Shown here: positions 26,111-34,968 of the stretch, in pieces | Position numbering within the stretch: the stretch's first letter is position 1 | Layout of the letters: every line of letters begins with the position of its first letter | Assembly (NCBI RefSeq): GCF_003751225.1 | Contig: NZ_RJKE01000001.1 | Span: 1,364,001 to 1,428,000, forward strand | Reading direction: 5' to 3' | DNA length: 64,000 bases | From: Actinocorallia herbida | Lineage (GTDB): Bacteria; Actinomycetota; Actinomycetes; Streptosporangiales; Streptosporangiaceae | The notes under the pieces: generated by a model | The model's input: the letters and a program-made list of their open reading frames with translations, nothing else | The model's database searches: none | What the model was told of the DNA's origin: nothing | Position numbers and translations under genes: made by a program

Positions 26111-27892
26111 CTACCGGTAGATCTCCTCGATCACCGGCGCGAAGCCGGTGACGACCAGGTGCCGCTTCACCTTGAGAGACGGGGTCAGGTAGTCGTTCTC
26201 GACGGTGAAGTCGTCGGGCAGGATCTTGAACTTCTTGATCTGCTCGGCGTGCGACACCGACAGGTTCGCCGACTCGACCGCCTTGGCGATCTCCGCGATG
26301 ACCTTGGGCTCCTCGGCCAGCTCCGCGATCGACTTGCCCGCCAGGCCGTGGGAGGCCTGCCACGGCTCGATCGCCTCGGGGTCGAGGGTCACCAGGGCGG
26401 CGACGAACCGCTGCCCCTCGCCGACCACCAGGCACTGGCTGACCAGCGGGTGCGCCCGGACGCGGTCCTCCAGCGGGGCGGGCGCGACGTTCTTGCCGCC
26501 CGCGGTCACCAGGATCTCCTTCTTGCGCCCGGTGATCGACAGGAAGCCCTCGTCGTCCAGGGCGCCGAGGTCGCCGGTGTGGAACCAGCCGTCCTCGATC
26601 GCGTCCTTGGTGGCCTGCTCGTTGTTCCAGTAGCCGGGGAGCACGCCGATGCCCTTGGCGAGCACCTCACCGTCCTCGCCGATCCGGATGGACGTGCCGG
26701 GCAGGGGTCGGCCGACCGAGCCGATCTTGATGTGCCGCGGGGTGTTCACCGACAGGGGCGCGGTGGTCTCGGTGAGGCCGTAGCCCTCCAGGATGGTGAT
26801 CCCGACGCCGCGGAAGAAGTGGCCGAGCCGATCGCCGAGCGCGGCGCCGCCGGACACCGCGTGGGTGACGTTCCCGCCGACCGCCTCGCGCAGCTTGCCG
26901 TAGACGAGCCGGTCGAACACCGCGTGCTTGACCTTGAGGCCGAGGCCGGGTCCGCCCTGGGCGTCCAGGGCGCGGCTGTAGGCGATCGAGGTCTCCGCGG
27001 CCTTGGCGAAGATCTTGCCCTTGCCGCCGGTGATCGCCTTCTGCTCGGCGCCGTTGTAGACCTTCTCGAACACGCGCGGCACGGCGAGCAGGAAGCTCGG
27101 CTTGAAGGACCCGAGGTCGTCCAGGAGGTGCTTGATGTCGGGGCTGTGCCCGAGGACCACGCCGGACTCGATCACCAGCACCTGGATCATCCGGGCGAAG
27201 ACATGCGCCAGCGGGATGAACAGGAGGGTCGAGCCCTGGGCGTGGCCGAGGATCTCGTCGAGCTCGCCGGCCCGCGCGTTGCGGCACAGTTCCACGAAGT
27301 TGCCGTGGGTCAGCTCGCAGCCCTTGGGGCGGCCGGTCGTGCCCGAGGTGTAGATGAGGGTGGCGAGATCGGCCAGCGAGCGGGAGGTGCGGCGCTCCTC
27401 CAGCAGCTCGTCGGAGACCTCGGCGCCGGCCTCGGCCAGCTCCGTCAGCCCGCCGTCGTCGATCACCCAGACGCGCTCGCCGCCGGCCTCCTTGATGGAC
27501 GCCTTGTGCACGGCGGACTCGGCGAACACGCCGAACGCGCCGGAGTCCGAGAGGATCCAGGTGATCTGCTCGACCGAGGAGGTCTCGTAGATCGGCACGG
27601 TCACCGCGCCGGCGGTCCAGATGGCGTAGTCGACGACCGTCCACTCGTACCGGTTGCGCGACAGCAGCCCGATCCGGTCGCCCGGCTGGACGCCGAGGGC
27701 CACCAGGCCCTTGGCGACCGCGACGACCTGGTCGCGGAACTCGCCGATGGAGACGGGCTGCCAGTGGCCCTTGCCGTCCGGCCGCTTGAACGCGATCTTG
27801 CGCGGCTCGCGGGCGGCACGCTCGAACACGGTGTCCGTCGTCGTCGCCGAGGCGGGCACCTCCACCAAAGCGGGGGCGGTGTATTCACGCAC
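26111..27892 (-). CDS. fadD15: Long-chain fatty-acid-CoA ligase (FadD15-like)
   Basis: A 593-residue AMP-forming acyl ligase. The P-loop IYTSGTTGRPKG (about 180-191), EGYGLTETTAP, GWFHTGDLG and the catalytic-lysine region TPSLKVKR near the C terminus are all present. It activates long fatty acids with ATP and CoA at the membrane. Start is GTG. It sits beside pimB as Rv2187 sits beside Rv2188c. It is divergent from the metallophosphoesterase gene across 136 bp, which must hold two promoters. Confidence 0.93.
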   Translation of the reverse strand: MREYTAPALVEVPASATTTDTVFERAAREPRKIAFKRPDGKGHWQPVSIGEFRDQVVAVAKGLVALGVQPGDRIGLLSRNRYEWTVVDYAIWTAGAVTVPIYETSSVEQITWILSDSGAFGVFAESAVHKASIKEAGGERVWVIDDGGLTELAEAGAEVSDELLEERRTSRSLADLATLIYTSGTTGRPKGCELTHGNFVELCRNARAGELDEILGHAQGSTLLFIPLAHVFARMIQVLVIESGVVLGHSPDIKHLLDDLGSFKPSFLLAVPRVFEKVYNGAEQKAITGGKGKIFAKAAETSIAYSRALDAQGGPGLGLKVKHAVFDRLVYGKLREAVGGNVTHAVSGGAALGDRLGHFFRGVGITILEGYGLTETTAPLSVNTPRHIKIGSVGRPLPGTSIRIGEDGEVLAKGIGVLPGYWNNEQATKDAIEDGWFHTGDLGALDDEGFLSITGRKKEILVTAGGKNVAPAPLEDRVRAHPLVSQCLVVGEGQRFVAALVTLDPEAIEPWQASHGLAGKSIAELAEEPKVIAEIAKAVESANLSVSHAEQIKKFKILPDDFTVENDYLTPSLKVKRHLVVTGFAPVIEEIYR

Positions 27893-28028
27893 TGAACTGG
27901 TCCTTCGCGTCTTCGCGGGTGGGGCTTCCAGGAACGTACCGTGAATTCGCTACCGACCGGTAGCCCCGGCTTCGAGGATATCGCGGCGTGCTCGTTCCTT
28001 GACCTGACCGCGACGTTATGTTGGAGGC

Positions 28029-28802
28029 ATGCGGATCCACGTGGTGAGCGACGTCCACGGCAGGGCAGACGCGCTGGCCCGTGCGGGAGACGGCGCCGAC
28101 GCGCTGATCTGCCTCGGCGACCTGATCCTCTTCGTCGACTACGCCGATCCGGCCCGCGGCATGTTCGGCGAGCTGTTCGGCGAGGCCGCCGCCAAGGAGT
28201 ACCTGGAGCTGCGCGCCGCCGGGGAGTACGCGGAGTCCCGGGCCCTGGCCGACCGGTTGTGGGCCTCGCTCGACGGCGACCCGGGCGAGTACATCGAGAA
28301 GGCCGTCCGGCGGCAGTACGGCGAGCTGTTCGCGGCGATGCCCGTCCCGTCCTACCTGACCTACGGCAACGTGGACGTTCCCGAGCTGTGGCCGGAGTTC
28401 GTCCGGGAGGGCCAGACCGTCCTGGACGGGCAGACCGCGGAGATCGGCGGGCTGACCTTCGGGTTCGTCGGAGGGGGCCTGCGCACCCGCTACCGGACCC
28501 CGAACGAGATCACCGACGAGGAGTACGCGGCCAAGGTCGCCGCGGTCGGCGCGGTCGACGTGCTGTGCTGCCACATCCCGCCCGCGGTCCCCGAACTGCT
28601 CTACGACACCGTCGCCCGGCGGTTCGAGCGCGGCAGCGACGCGCTGCTGGAGGCGGTCCGCGCGACCCAGCCCCGCTACGTGCTGTTCGGCCATGTGCAC
28701 CAGCCGCTGGCCGCGCGCACCCGGATCGGCAGGACCGAGTGCGTCAACGTCGGGCACTTCCGCGCGAGCGGAGAGCCTTACGTGCTGTCGCTGGAGGAGT
28801 AA
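28029..28802 (+). CDS. Calcineurin-like metallophosphoesterase
   Basis: A 257-residue cytoplasmic phosphoesterase. Two-metal motifs: SDVHG (Asp8, His10), LGDLI, YGNVD, CCHIPP and FGHVH near residue 228. The substrate cannot be told from sequence. It is the first gene of a same-strand run with the SRPBCC protein, 33 bp apart. Confidence 0.85.
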   Translation: MRIHVVSDVHGRADALARAGDGADALICLGDLILFVDYADPARGMFGELFGEAAAKEYLELRAAGEYAESRALADRLWASLDGDPGEYIEKAVRRQYGELFAAMPVPSYLTYGNVDVPELWPEFVREGQTVLDGQTAEIGGLTFGFVGGGLRTRYRTPNEITDEEYAAKVAAVGAVDVLCCHIPPAVPELLYDTVARRFERGSDALLEAVRATQPRYVLFGHVHQPLAARTRIGRTECVNVGHFRASGEPYVLSLEE

Positions 28803-28835
28803 TCTCCGGCATAGGACCATGACGAAGGGGACGCG

Positions 28836-29282
28836 ATGGCCGACCGGACGAGCTCCAGCATCACGATCAACGCCGCCAAGTCGAAGATCATGGGGGTGAT
28901 CGCCGATTACGCCGCGTACCCGCAGTGGGCCGACGGCATCTCCGCGGCCGAGGTGGTCAGCTCCGACGCGCAGGGCAGGCCGGAGGTCGTGCGGATGACG
29001 CTGGCGTCCGGGCCGATCAAGGACACCTACAGCGTCCGCTGTCATTGGTCGGGCGAGGACGAGCTGCGCTGGGACCTCGCCGAGCCGGGCACGGTCGTGT
29101 CGGGCCTGAGCGGCAGGTACGCGCTGGGCGAGGGCGTGAACGGCACCGAGGTCCGCTACGAGCTGGCGGTGGACGTGAAGATCCCGATGATCGGGATGAT
29201 CCGGCGCAAGGCCGAGAAGGTCATCATCGACTCCGCGCTCAAGGGGTTGAAGCGCCGGGTCGAGGTGGCCGCCGCGGGCTGA
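28836..29282 (+). CDS. SRPBCC (START-like) lipid-binding protein
   Basis: A 148-residue single-domain protein with the polyketide cyclase/START fold: SSITINAAKSKIMGVIADY, YPQWADGI, and a C-terminal amphipathic helix (IIDSALKGLKRRVE). These proteins bind hydrophobic ligands. It matches Rv2185c (TB16.3) in position next to fadD15/pimB, as recalled. Neighbours act in lipid and envelope metabolism, so a lipid-related role is likely. AAGGGGA precedes the ATG. Confidence 0.85.
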   Translation: MADRTSSSITINAAKSKIMGVIADYAAYPQWADGISAAEVVSSDAQGRPEVVRMTLASGPIKDTYSVRCHWSGEDELRWDLAEPGTVVSGLSGRYALGEGVNGTEVRYELAVDVKIPMIGMIRRKAEKVIIDSALKGLKRRVEVAAAG

Positions 29283-29459
29283 GCCGGGTCGTCCGCGGGG
29301 GCGGGCACGGCAGGCGCGGGCCGAGGGATTCGGAGGGGCTGGCGCGGTGGACCGGTCGAAACGGACAATGGGGGCTGTGTGCCGAACACATCGGTACGCG
29401 CGGGTAACCGGTCGGGCACGGTACGGTTACCGGCCGACCATGAGGCGAATGGGAAGCGC

Positions 29460-29849
29460 ATGACCGATCAGCCGGGAAACGTCCTCGAAGAGGCCTTCAA
29501 GCTGTTCGAGGCGGTGCGCCGCCGGGTGGGCGATGACCGTGCGGGCGGCGGCGGAGGCGGTGACGTGTGGAGTGAGGCGGTCCGCGAGGAGCGGACGGAG
29601 TCGACGTGCCCGCACAACTGCCCGGCCTGCCGGGCCATGGAGGCCGCCAAGGCCCACGGGCCCGAGGTGCTCGGCCATGTGGTCGACGCCGGCCAGGCGC
29701 TCTTCGCCGCCTTCCAGGAGGCCGTGGCCGGATATGAACGCACGCGCTCGTCCCGCCCCGAAGACGCGGCAGGGACGTGGCGGGCGGAACGCGCACCCCG
29801 GGAAGGGGAGCGCCCGTCCGGCGGGGACGACCCGCAGGACATCGGCTGA
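29460..29849 (+). CDS. Uncharacterised protein with a CPxxCPxC motif, upstream of glkA
   Basis: A 129-residue acidic protein. It has an N-terminal helix (EEAFKLFEAVRRRVG), a poly-Gly hinge (30-35), then STCPHNCPACRAM with three closely spaced cysteines (50, 54, 57) that could bind a metal, and a helix (EVLGHVVDAGQALFAAFQEA). The last 35 residues are disordered. In Streptomyces a small gene (SCO2127, DUF5304) sits in this place before glkA and the helical part is loosely similar; I treat that as a tentative link. ATG follows GGGAAGC. Confidence 0.7.
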   Translation: MTDQPGNVLEEAFKLFEAVRRRVGDDRAGGGGGGDVWSEAVREERTESTCPHNCPACRAMEAAKAHGPEVLGHVVDAGQALFAAFQEAVAGYERTRSSRPEDAAGTWRAERAPREGERPSGGDDPQDIG

Positions 29850-29902
29850 GGTGGCACACCCGGACGACGGGAACAGTCCGGGGGAAAGAGGAGGATCCAG
29901 GG

Positions 29903-30847
29903 ATGTCGCTGACCATCGGTGTGGATGTGGGTGGCACCAAGGTCGCCGCGGGAGTGGTCGATGATCAGGGGCGAATCCTCGAGAAGCTGCGCAGGCCGAC
30001 GCCGTCGACGAACCCGGAGCTGACCGCCGGGGTCATCGCCGAGGTGACGAACCTGCTGAAGGCCAAGTACGCCGACGTCAGCGCGGTCGGGCTGGGCGCG
30101 GCGGGCTTCGTGGACGAGACGCGCTCGGTCGTGCTGTTCGCGGCGAACCTCGCGTGGCGGGACGAGCCGCTGAAGCAGAAGGTCGAGAAGCTCACCGGCC
30201 TGCCCGTGGTGGTGGAGAACGACGCCAACGCCATGGCGTGGGGCGAGTACCGGTTCGGCGCGGGCCGCGGCGAGGAGCACGTGGTCTGCGTGACCCTGGG
30301 CACCGGCATCGGCGGCGGCATCATCGTCGACGGCAGGCTCTACCGCGGCAGGCACGGGATCGGCGCCGAACTGGGCCATGTCCGGGTCGTCCCGGACGGG
30401 CGGCGCTGCGGGTGCGGCAACCGGGGCTGCTGGGAGCAGTACGCCTCGGGAAACGCCCTGTCGCACGAGGCCCGCGACCTGGCCCGGGTGGAGCCGGGAC
30501 GGGCCGCCCGGATGATGGAGCTGAGCGGCGGCACCGTCGAGATCACCGGCCTCGCGGTGTCCCAGGCCGCCCACGAGGGCGACCCGGCGGCGCTGGAGTG
30601 CTTCGACACCGTCGCGGACTGGGCGGGGCAGGGCCTCGCCGACCTCACCGCGACCCTCGACCCCGCCCTGTTCATCATCGGCGGCGGGTTGTCCGCGGTC
30701 GCGGACCTGTTCCTCGACCGGATGACCAAGGTCTACACCGAGTCCGTCACCGGGCGCGGCCACCGCGGGATCGCCGAGATCCGGATCGCCGAACTCGGCG
30801 CGGACGCGGGGATCGTCGGCGCGGCCGACCTGGCCAGGCAGCAGTAG
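29903..30847 (+). CDS. glkA: ROK-family glucokinase
   Basis: A 314-residue cytoplasmic kinase that phosphorylates glucose with ATP. GVDVGGTKVAAGV (phosphate loop), VENDANAMAWGE (catalytic Asp), LGTGIGGGII, the ROK zinc motif CGCGNRGCWE, and IGAELGHVRV are all present. GAGGAGGATC lies just before the ATG. In Streptomyces glkA also takes part in carbon catabolite repression; whether that holds here is unknown. It is followed 17 bp later by an EEP-family gene. Confidence 0.95.
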   Translation: MSLTIGVDVGGTKVAAGVVDDQGRILEKLRRPTPSTNPELTAGVIAEVTNLLKAKYADVSAVGLGAAGFVDETRSVVLFAANLAWRDEPLKQKVEKLTGLPVVVENDANAMAWGEYRFGAGRGEEHVVCVTLGTGIGGGIIVDGRLYRGRHGIGAELGHVRVVPDGRRCGCGNRGCWEQYASGNALSHEARDLARVEPGRAARMMELSGGTVEITGLAVSQAAHEGDPAALECFDTVADWAGQGLADLTATLDPALFIIGGGLSAVADLFLDRMTKVYTESVTGRGHRGIAEIRIAELGADAGIVGAADLARQQ

Positions 30848-30864
30848 CGGCGGGAGGCGGCCGG

Positions 30865-31536
30865 GTGGCCCGGGTCCTCACCTACAACCTGAGGTCGCTG
30901 CGCGACGACCCGGCCGCCCTCGCACGGGTCGTCCGCGCCTGCGCGCCCGACCTCTTGTGCCTCCAGGAGGTGCCGCGCTACGGCCGCTGGCGCGCGGCGC
31001 GGGAAGGGCTGGCCCGGTCCGTCGGGATGCGGGTGCTGGCCGGACGGCGCGCCGCGGGCCTCGCCGTGCTCGGCGGTCCCGGGGTGCGGCTCGTGCGGGC
31101 CGGGTTCCACCGGCTGAGCTGGGCGCCGCCGCGGCACCGCAGAGCGCTGGCCGTCGCGGTGGTGGAGGTGGCCGGCCGGGAGCTCGCGGTCGCCTCGGTG
31201 CATTTGGGCCTCGATCCGGTGGAGCGGCTCGGGCACGTCAGGGAACTGCTCGGCCTGCTGCCCGCCTACCGGGCCCCGGTGGTGCTCGGCGGCGACTTCA
31301 ACGAGGGCCCGGACGGCAGGGCCTGGACGGTGCTGTCCGGGGTGCTGCGCGACGCGCACGCGGCGGCGCCCGAGGGCGGCGCCGCGACCTTCCCCGCGCG
31401 TCGTCCCGGCCGGCGGATCGACGGGTTCTTCACCGATCCGGAGCTTCCGGTGCTCGGCTGCGGCGTCCCGGCAGGTCCGGTCGGGGATCTCACCCGCGCG
31501 ACCGACCACCTTCCGGTGCTGCTGCGGCTCGGCTGA
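30865..31536 (+). CDS. Endonuclease/exonuclease/phosphatase (EEP) family protein
   Basis: A 223-residue metal-dependent phosphoesterase. Motifs: LTYNLRSL (Asn), CLQEVP (metal-binding Glu), GGDFNEGP (catalytic Asp/Asn) and ATDHLPV (Asp-His pair at the end). There is no signal peptide. The GTG start follows GGGAGGCGG. Substrate could be DNA, sugar phosphate or lipid. It is probably co-transcribed with glkA and ends at a hairpin. Confidence 0.85.
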   Translation: MARVLTYNLRSLRDDPAALARVVRACAPDLLCLQEVPRYGRWRAAREGLARSVGMRVLAGRRAAGLAVLGGPGVRLVRAGFHRLSWAPPRHRRALAVAVVEVAGRELAVASVHLGLDPVERLGHVRELLGLLPAYRAPVVLGGDFNEGPDGRAWTVLSGVLRDAHAAAPEGGAATFPARRPGRRIDGFFTDPELPVLGCGVPAGPVGDLTRATDHLPVLLRLG

Positions 31537-31538
31537 TC

Positions 31539-31577
31539 CTGACCGGAGGATGACCGCGGGGCCCGCGGCCCGGTCAG
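31539..31577 (+). terminator. Terminator after the glkA-EEP unit
   Basis: CTGACCGG pairs with CCGGTCAG, enclosing CCGCGGG/CGCGG. It starts right after the stop codon. Confidence 0.65.
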
Positions 31578-31666
31578 GTCAGACGGGCCCGCGCGCAACC
31601 CCGGCGCGCCAGGCCCGCTGCCGCTAAAGTCCCGCTTCGGGTCATCTTGCAGCGTGGAGGCGGGTC

Positions 31667-32083
31667 ATGGAGATTCTCATCAACCTCGGCATCGGCAAGG
31701 CGGTGACCGTCGCCCCGGGCACGCGGCTGCCGATCGCCTTCGACGTGGAGTGGAACGATCCCGACGGCGTGCACGCCAAGGGGGCGGTGGCCCCGTGGCT
31801 GCCCAAGGAGTCCGGCCTGCACGTGACCACGCTCACCGTGACCGTCAGCGGCCAGACCGCGGGCGAGAAGGTCAAGCTCACGGTGGCCGAGTACGCCAGG
31901 GACGGGTCCGCGCGCGTCAAGGACGTCGTCGGCGAGGACAAGGTCGGCAACGGGACCAAGGTCGACTACACGCTGACGGGCCTGGTGTCGCTGTTCAAGG
32001 ACAAGTCCTACCGGGCCGAGGTGGAGAACTTCGGCACGACGACCGTCACCGTCGAGAAGGCCTTCCTCAAGGTCGCCAGGTAG
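31667..32083 (+). CDS. Unrecognised small beta-rich protein
   Basis: A 138-residue protein with no signal peptide or membrane span. The composition (many Val, Thr, Gly, Lys; alternating hydrophobic residues such as LTVTVSG, KVKLTVAEYA, YTLTGLVSL, TTTVTVEKAFLKV) suggests a single beta-sandwich. GGAGG lies 8 bp before the ATG. I do not recognise the family. It stands alone between a terminator and a converging gene. Confidence 0.7.
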   Translation: MEILINLGIGKAVTVAPGTRLPIAFDVEWNDPDGVHAKGAVAPWLPKESGLHVTTLTVTVSGQTAGEKVKLTVAEYARDGSARVKDVVGEDKVGNGTKVDYTLTGLVSLFKDKSYRAEVENFGTTTVTVEKAFLKVAR

Positions 32084-32117
32084 GCGGGCCTTCCGTCGGG
32101 CGGGGACGCGCGCCCCG

Positions 32118-32861
32118 TCAGATGACGGCGCCGTCGTCGCCGTCGCGGGGCTCGTCGCCCATCCGCAGCACGAGGGTGACGAAACCGCCGATGAACGCCG
32201 CGACCGCCAGGAACGCCGCCCACCCGGGAGACGACCAGCGCAGCACCACGGTGGTCAGTATGTAGGCCGGGCCGCCGACCAGGCAGACCCAGGCGAGCCG
32301 GGTCGTCGGGTCGCCGGTGGGCAGCGGGGGAGGGGGCGGGGGCTCGTAGTGGCCCTCGGTGTCCTCCTCCAACGACCCGTCGGCCTTGACGGGGGGCTCG
32401 TCGTCGTCCTCGGCGTCCTCGTCGGCCGCGGGCGGGCCGGAGAAGACGATCCGGGCCGTCGGCAGGCGCCCGGTGCGGTCCTCGCCCGGGTCCAGATGCT
32501 CCGAATCCGGCCACGACTGCTCGGCGGGCACCTCGTCGAACCCGGCGATGATCGCGGCGAAGGCCGCGTCATCGGCGCTCTGGTCGCGTTCCGCGGGGTT
32601 CTTCTCGGCGGCGGGCGGCGCGGGGGAGGCGGCCAGCCTGTCCCGCAGGAGGGGGTGCAGCAGTTTCTCGGCCTCGCCCTTGTGCGCCGCGTCCACGTGC
32701 ACCCGGTCCAGCACGTCCGGGCCCGCCGTGTCGCCCTCCAGCGCGTACGCGGCGATCCCCGCCGCGCCCAGCACGGCGAGCAGCTCGTCGGCGAGATCGG
32801 GGACGAGGTCGATCAAGGGTGTGTAGGTGTCCGCTGACAACCCGTTCTCGCGGCGGTTCAC
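32118..32861 (-). CDS. Uncharacterised protein with C-terminal membrane hairpin
   Basis: A 247-residue protein. Residues 8-55 (LSADTYTPLIDLVPDLADEL and onward, IAAYALEG) form a small alpha/beta domain; the middle is acidic and disordered with a proline run (PPPPPPLP); two membrane spans follow (about 188-206 and 213-232). It looks like an actinobacterial membrane protein of unknown role seen near glkA. Start is taken as GTG with GAGG upstream; an ATG at 32987 would add 42 residues of low conservation. Confidence 0.65.
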   Translation of the reverse strand: MNRRENGLSADTYTPLIDLVPDLADELLAVLGAAGIAAYALEGDTAGPDVLDRVHVDAAHKGEAEKLLHPLLRDRLAASPAPPAAEKNPAERDQSADDAAFAAIIAGFDEVPAEQSWPDSEHLDPGEDRTGRLPTARIVFSGPPAADEDAEDDDEPPVKADGSLEEDTEGHYEPPPPPPLPTGDPTTRLAWVCLVGGPAYILTTVVLRWSSPGWAAFLAVAAFIGGFVTLVLRMGDEPRDGDDGAVI

Positions 32862-33022
32862 TTCCCTCAGCTCCTCGGGTACCCGACGACCATCATGCGA
32901 TGAGCCTACGGTGCGAATCGTCCCATGGAGCGCGCGGGGACGCGATCGTTCCGGCGGCCGCGGTCCATGCGAAGATGTCTCGCGCACTGCGAACGGGTGA
33001 CAGGCGAGAGAGGCGGACGCGG

Positions 33023-33742
33023 ATGTTCTGGTGGGTCGTCAAATCCATCTTGGGTCCCATTCTCTGGGTCGTGTGGCGGCCGAAGAACAGCGGGCTCGGC
33101 AACGTGCCCGAGCAGGGCCCGGCGATCCTCGCCTGCAACCACCTTTCGTTCGCCGACCACTTCTTCGGTCCGCTGCCGCTGCGCCGCAGGATCGTCTTCC
33201 TCGGCAAGCGCGACTACTTCACCGGCAAGGGGATCAAGGGCTGGTTCAGCCGGTTCTTCTTCAGCGGCGTCGGGGTGATCCCGATCGACCGGACCGGCGG
33301 CAAGGCCAGCGAGGAGGCCCTGGTCACGGGGCTGCGCGTGCTGGGCGAGGGCAAGCTCCTCGGGATCTACCCCGAGGGCACCCGGGTCCCGGACAACCGG
33401 CTGTTCCGGGGCAAGACCGGCGTCGCCCGCCTCGCCCTCCAGGGCCGGGTCCCGGTCGTGCCGATGGCGATGATGCACACCTTCGAGCTGATGCCCGCCG
33501 GCGCGCGGCCGAAGGTCTTCGGGCTGCCCGGCCGGCCCGGCGTCCGGTTCGGCGTGCCGCTGGACTTCTCGGAGTACTACGGCCGGGAGGACGACCGGGA
33601 GGTGCTCCGCACGGTCACCGACCGGATCATGAAGGCGATCCAGGAGCTGTCCGGCCAGGAGTACGTCGACAGGTACGCCGCCGAGGTCAAGGCCGAGGCG
33701 CAGGGCCGCGAGGCGCGCCGGTCGGACGACGACGAGGAGTGA
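33023..33742 (+). CDS. 1-acyl-sn-glycerol-3-phosphate acyltransferase (PlsC-like)
   Basis: A 239-residue membrane-associated acyltransferase of phospholipid synthesis. NHLSFAD supplies the HX4D catalytic motif (His40, Asp45), and LGIYPEGTRVPD the glycerophosphate-binding EGTR. The C terminus is charged. It matches the Rv2182c position as recalled. Its stop overlaps the GTG of the histidine kinase as GTGA, so the two are probably translated together. Confidence 0.92.
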   Translation: MFWWVVKSILGPILWVVWRPKNSGLGNVPEQGPAILACNHLSFADHFFGPLPLRRRIVFLGKRDYFTGKGIKGWFSRFFFSGVGVIPIDRTGGKASEEALVTGLRVLGEGKLLGIYPEGTRVPDNRLFRGKTGVARLALQGRVPVVPMAMMHTFELMPAGARPKVFGLPGRPGVRFGVPLDFSEYYGREDDREVLRTVTDRIMKAIQELSGQEYVDRYAAEVKAEAQGREARRSDDDEE

Positions 33743-34878
33743 GCGCGGGCGTCGAGGCGGTCCTGTGGAGGTCGATCGCGGTCTTCCGCGCCGTCTCCTG
33801 CGCCTACGCCGGGGCCCTCATCGTCTCCGCGCACGGGGATTACCGGCGTCCGCTGGGCGGGTTCGCGGTCCTCGCGGTGATGGCGGCCTGGACCGTCCTC
33901 GCCGTGCGGGTGCGGGGCGGGGCCCGGTTCGGGGCCGCCGACGTGGCCGTCGCGGTCGGCTGCCTGCTCGCGACGGGCCTGGTGGAGACCCGGGCGGAAC
34001 TGGCCGCGGGGACGCCCAACCTCACCGTCAGCTGGGTGGCCGCGCCCGTCATGGCGTGGGCGCTGCGCGGCGGGATCCGGCACGGGGTCGGCGCGGCGGT
34101 CGCGGTGGCGGTGCCCGACGTGGCGCTGCGCGCGCTCTACGCGGGGGTCTTCACCCAGACGACGTTCAACGGGGTGGTCCTGCTGCTCATGGTCGGCGTG
34201 ATCGTCGGCTCCCTGGGCCGGCTGGCGCTCGGGGCGGAGCGGCGGATGGCCGAGGCCGTCGCGCTGGAGACCGCGACCCGCGAGCGCGAGCGGCTCGCCC
34301 GCGACATCCACGACTCGGTGCTCCAGGTCCTCGCGCTGGTGCAGCGGCGCGGCGGCGAACTCGGCGGCGAGGCCGCGGCGCTCGGCAGGCTCGCGGGCGA
34401 GCAGGAGGCGGCGCTGCGCGCGCTGATCTCCGGGCCCGCGGACCCGCGGCCCGTCCCCGGCCCCCGGGCCGCCTCGGGGGCCCCGGGCGGTGACCTGGTC
34501 GACCTGCGCGCCCTCCTCGCCCGGCGGGGCTCGGCGACCGTCCAGATCGCCACCCCGGCCACGCCGGTGCCGCTGCCCGCCGAGACCGCCCGGGAGGTGG
34601 CCGCGGCCGTCGGCGCGGCCCTGGACAACGTCGCGGCGCACTGCCCGCCCGGTACCCGCGCCTGGGTGCTGGTCGAGGACGACGGCGCCGCCGTGACGAT
34701 CGGGGTCCGCGACGAGGGGCCGGGCATCGCCGCGGGGCGGCTGGAGGAGGCCGCCGGGGACGGACGGCTCGGCGTCGCCCAGTCGGTGCGCGGGAGGATC
34801 CGCGATCTCGGCGGCACCGTGGAGATCGTTTCGGCGCCCGGCCAGGGCACCGAGATCGAATTGACCGTCCCGCGCTGA
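33739..34878 (+). CDS. macS: MacS-like sensor histidine kinase
   Basis: A 379-residue NarL-type sensor kinase. Residues 5-160 hold five or six membrane spans with very short loops, so the signal is sensed in or near the membrane. The HisKA_3 site is LARDIHDSVLQVLAL (His191). ATP-binding boxes are LDNVAAHC (N), VRDEGPGI (G1) and a G2 region GRLGVAQSVRGRI. In Streptomyces macS and macR are neighbours near glkA and pfkA and influence development and antibiotic production. Here the likely partner regulator lies 3.9 kb away. It overlaps plsC by 4 bp. Confidence 0.82.
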   Translation: MSAGVEAVLWRSIAVFRAVSCAYAGALIVSAHGDYRRPLGGFAVLAVMAAWTVLAVRVRGGARFGAADVAVAVGCLLATGLVETRAELAAGTPNLTVSWVAAPVMAWALRGGIRHGVGAAVAVAVPDVALRALYAGVFTQTTFNGVVLLLMVGVIVGSLGRLALGAERRMAEAVALETATRERERLARDIHDSVLQVLALVQRRGGELGGEAAALGRLAGEQEAALRALISGPADPRPVPGPRAASGAPGGDLVDLRALLARRGSATVQIATPATPVPLPAETAREVAAAVGAALDNVAAHCPPGTRAWVLVEDDGAAVTIGVRDEGPGIAAGRLEEAAGDGRLGVAQSVRGRIRDLGGTVEIVSAPGQGTEIELTVPR

Positions 34879-34968
34879 CGACGCGCTTACCCCGGGCACG
34901 GCAAACTGGGCCGAGGGCCGCCGCCGCACCTCCCTCGACCCCCGACCGCGCCGGCCCGGGAGAGCCTG

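Noticed and set aside
26159-27895. 578-codon plus-strand frame opposite fadD15
   Set aside because: Exact shadow of the acyl-CoA ligase, composition typical of antisense frames in high-GC DNA.
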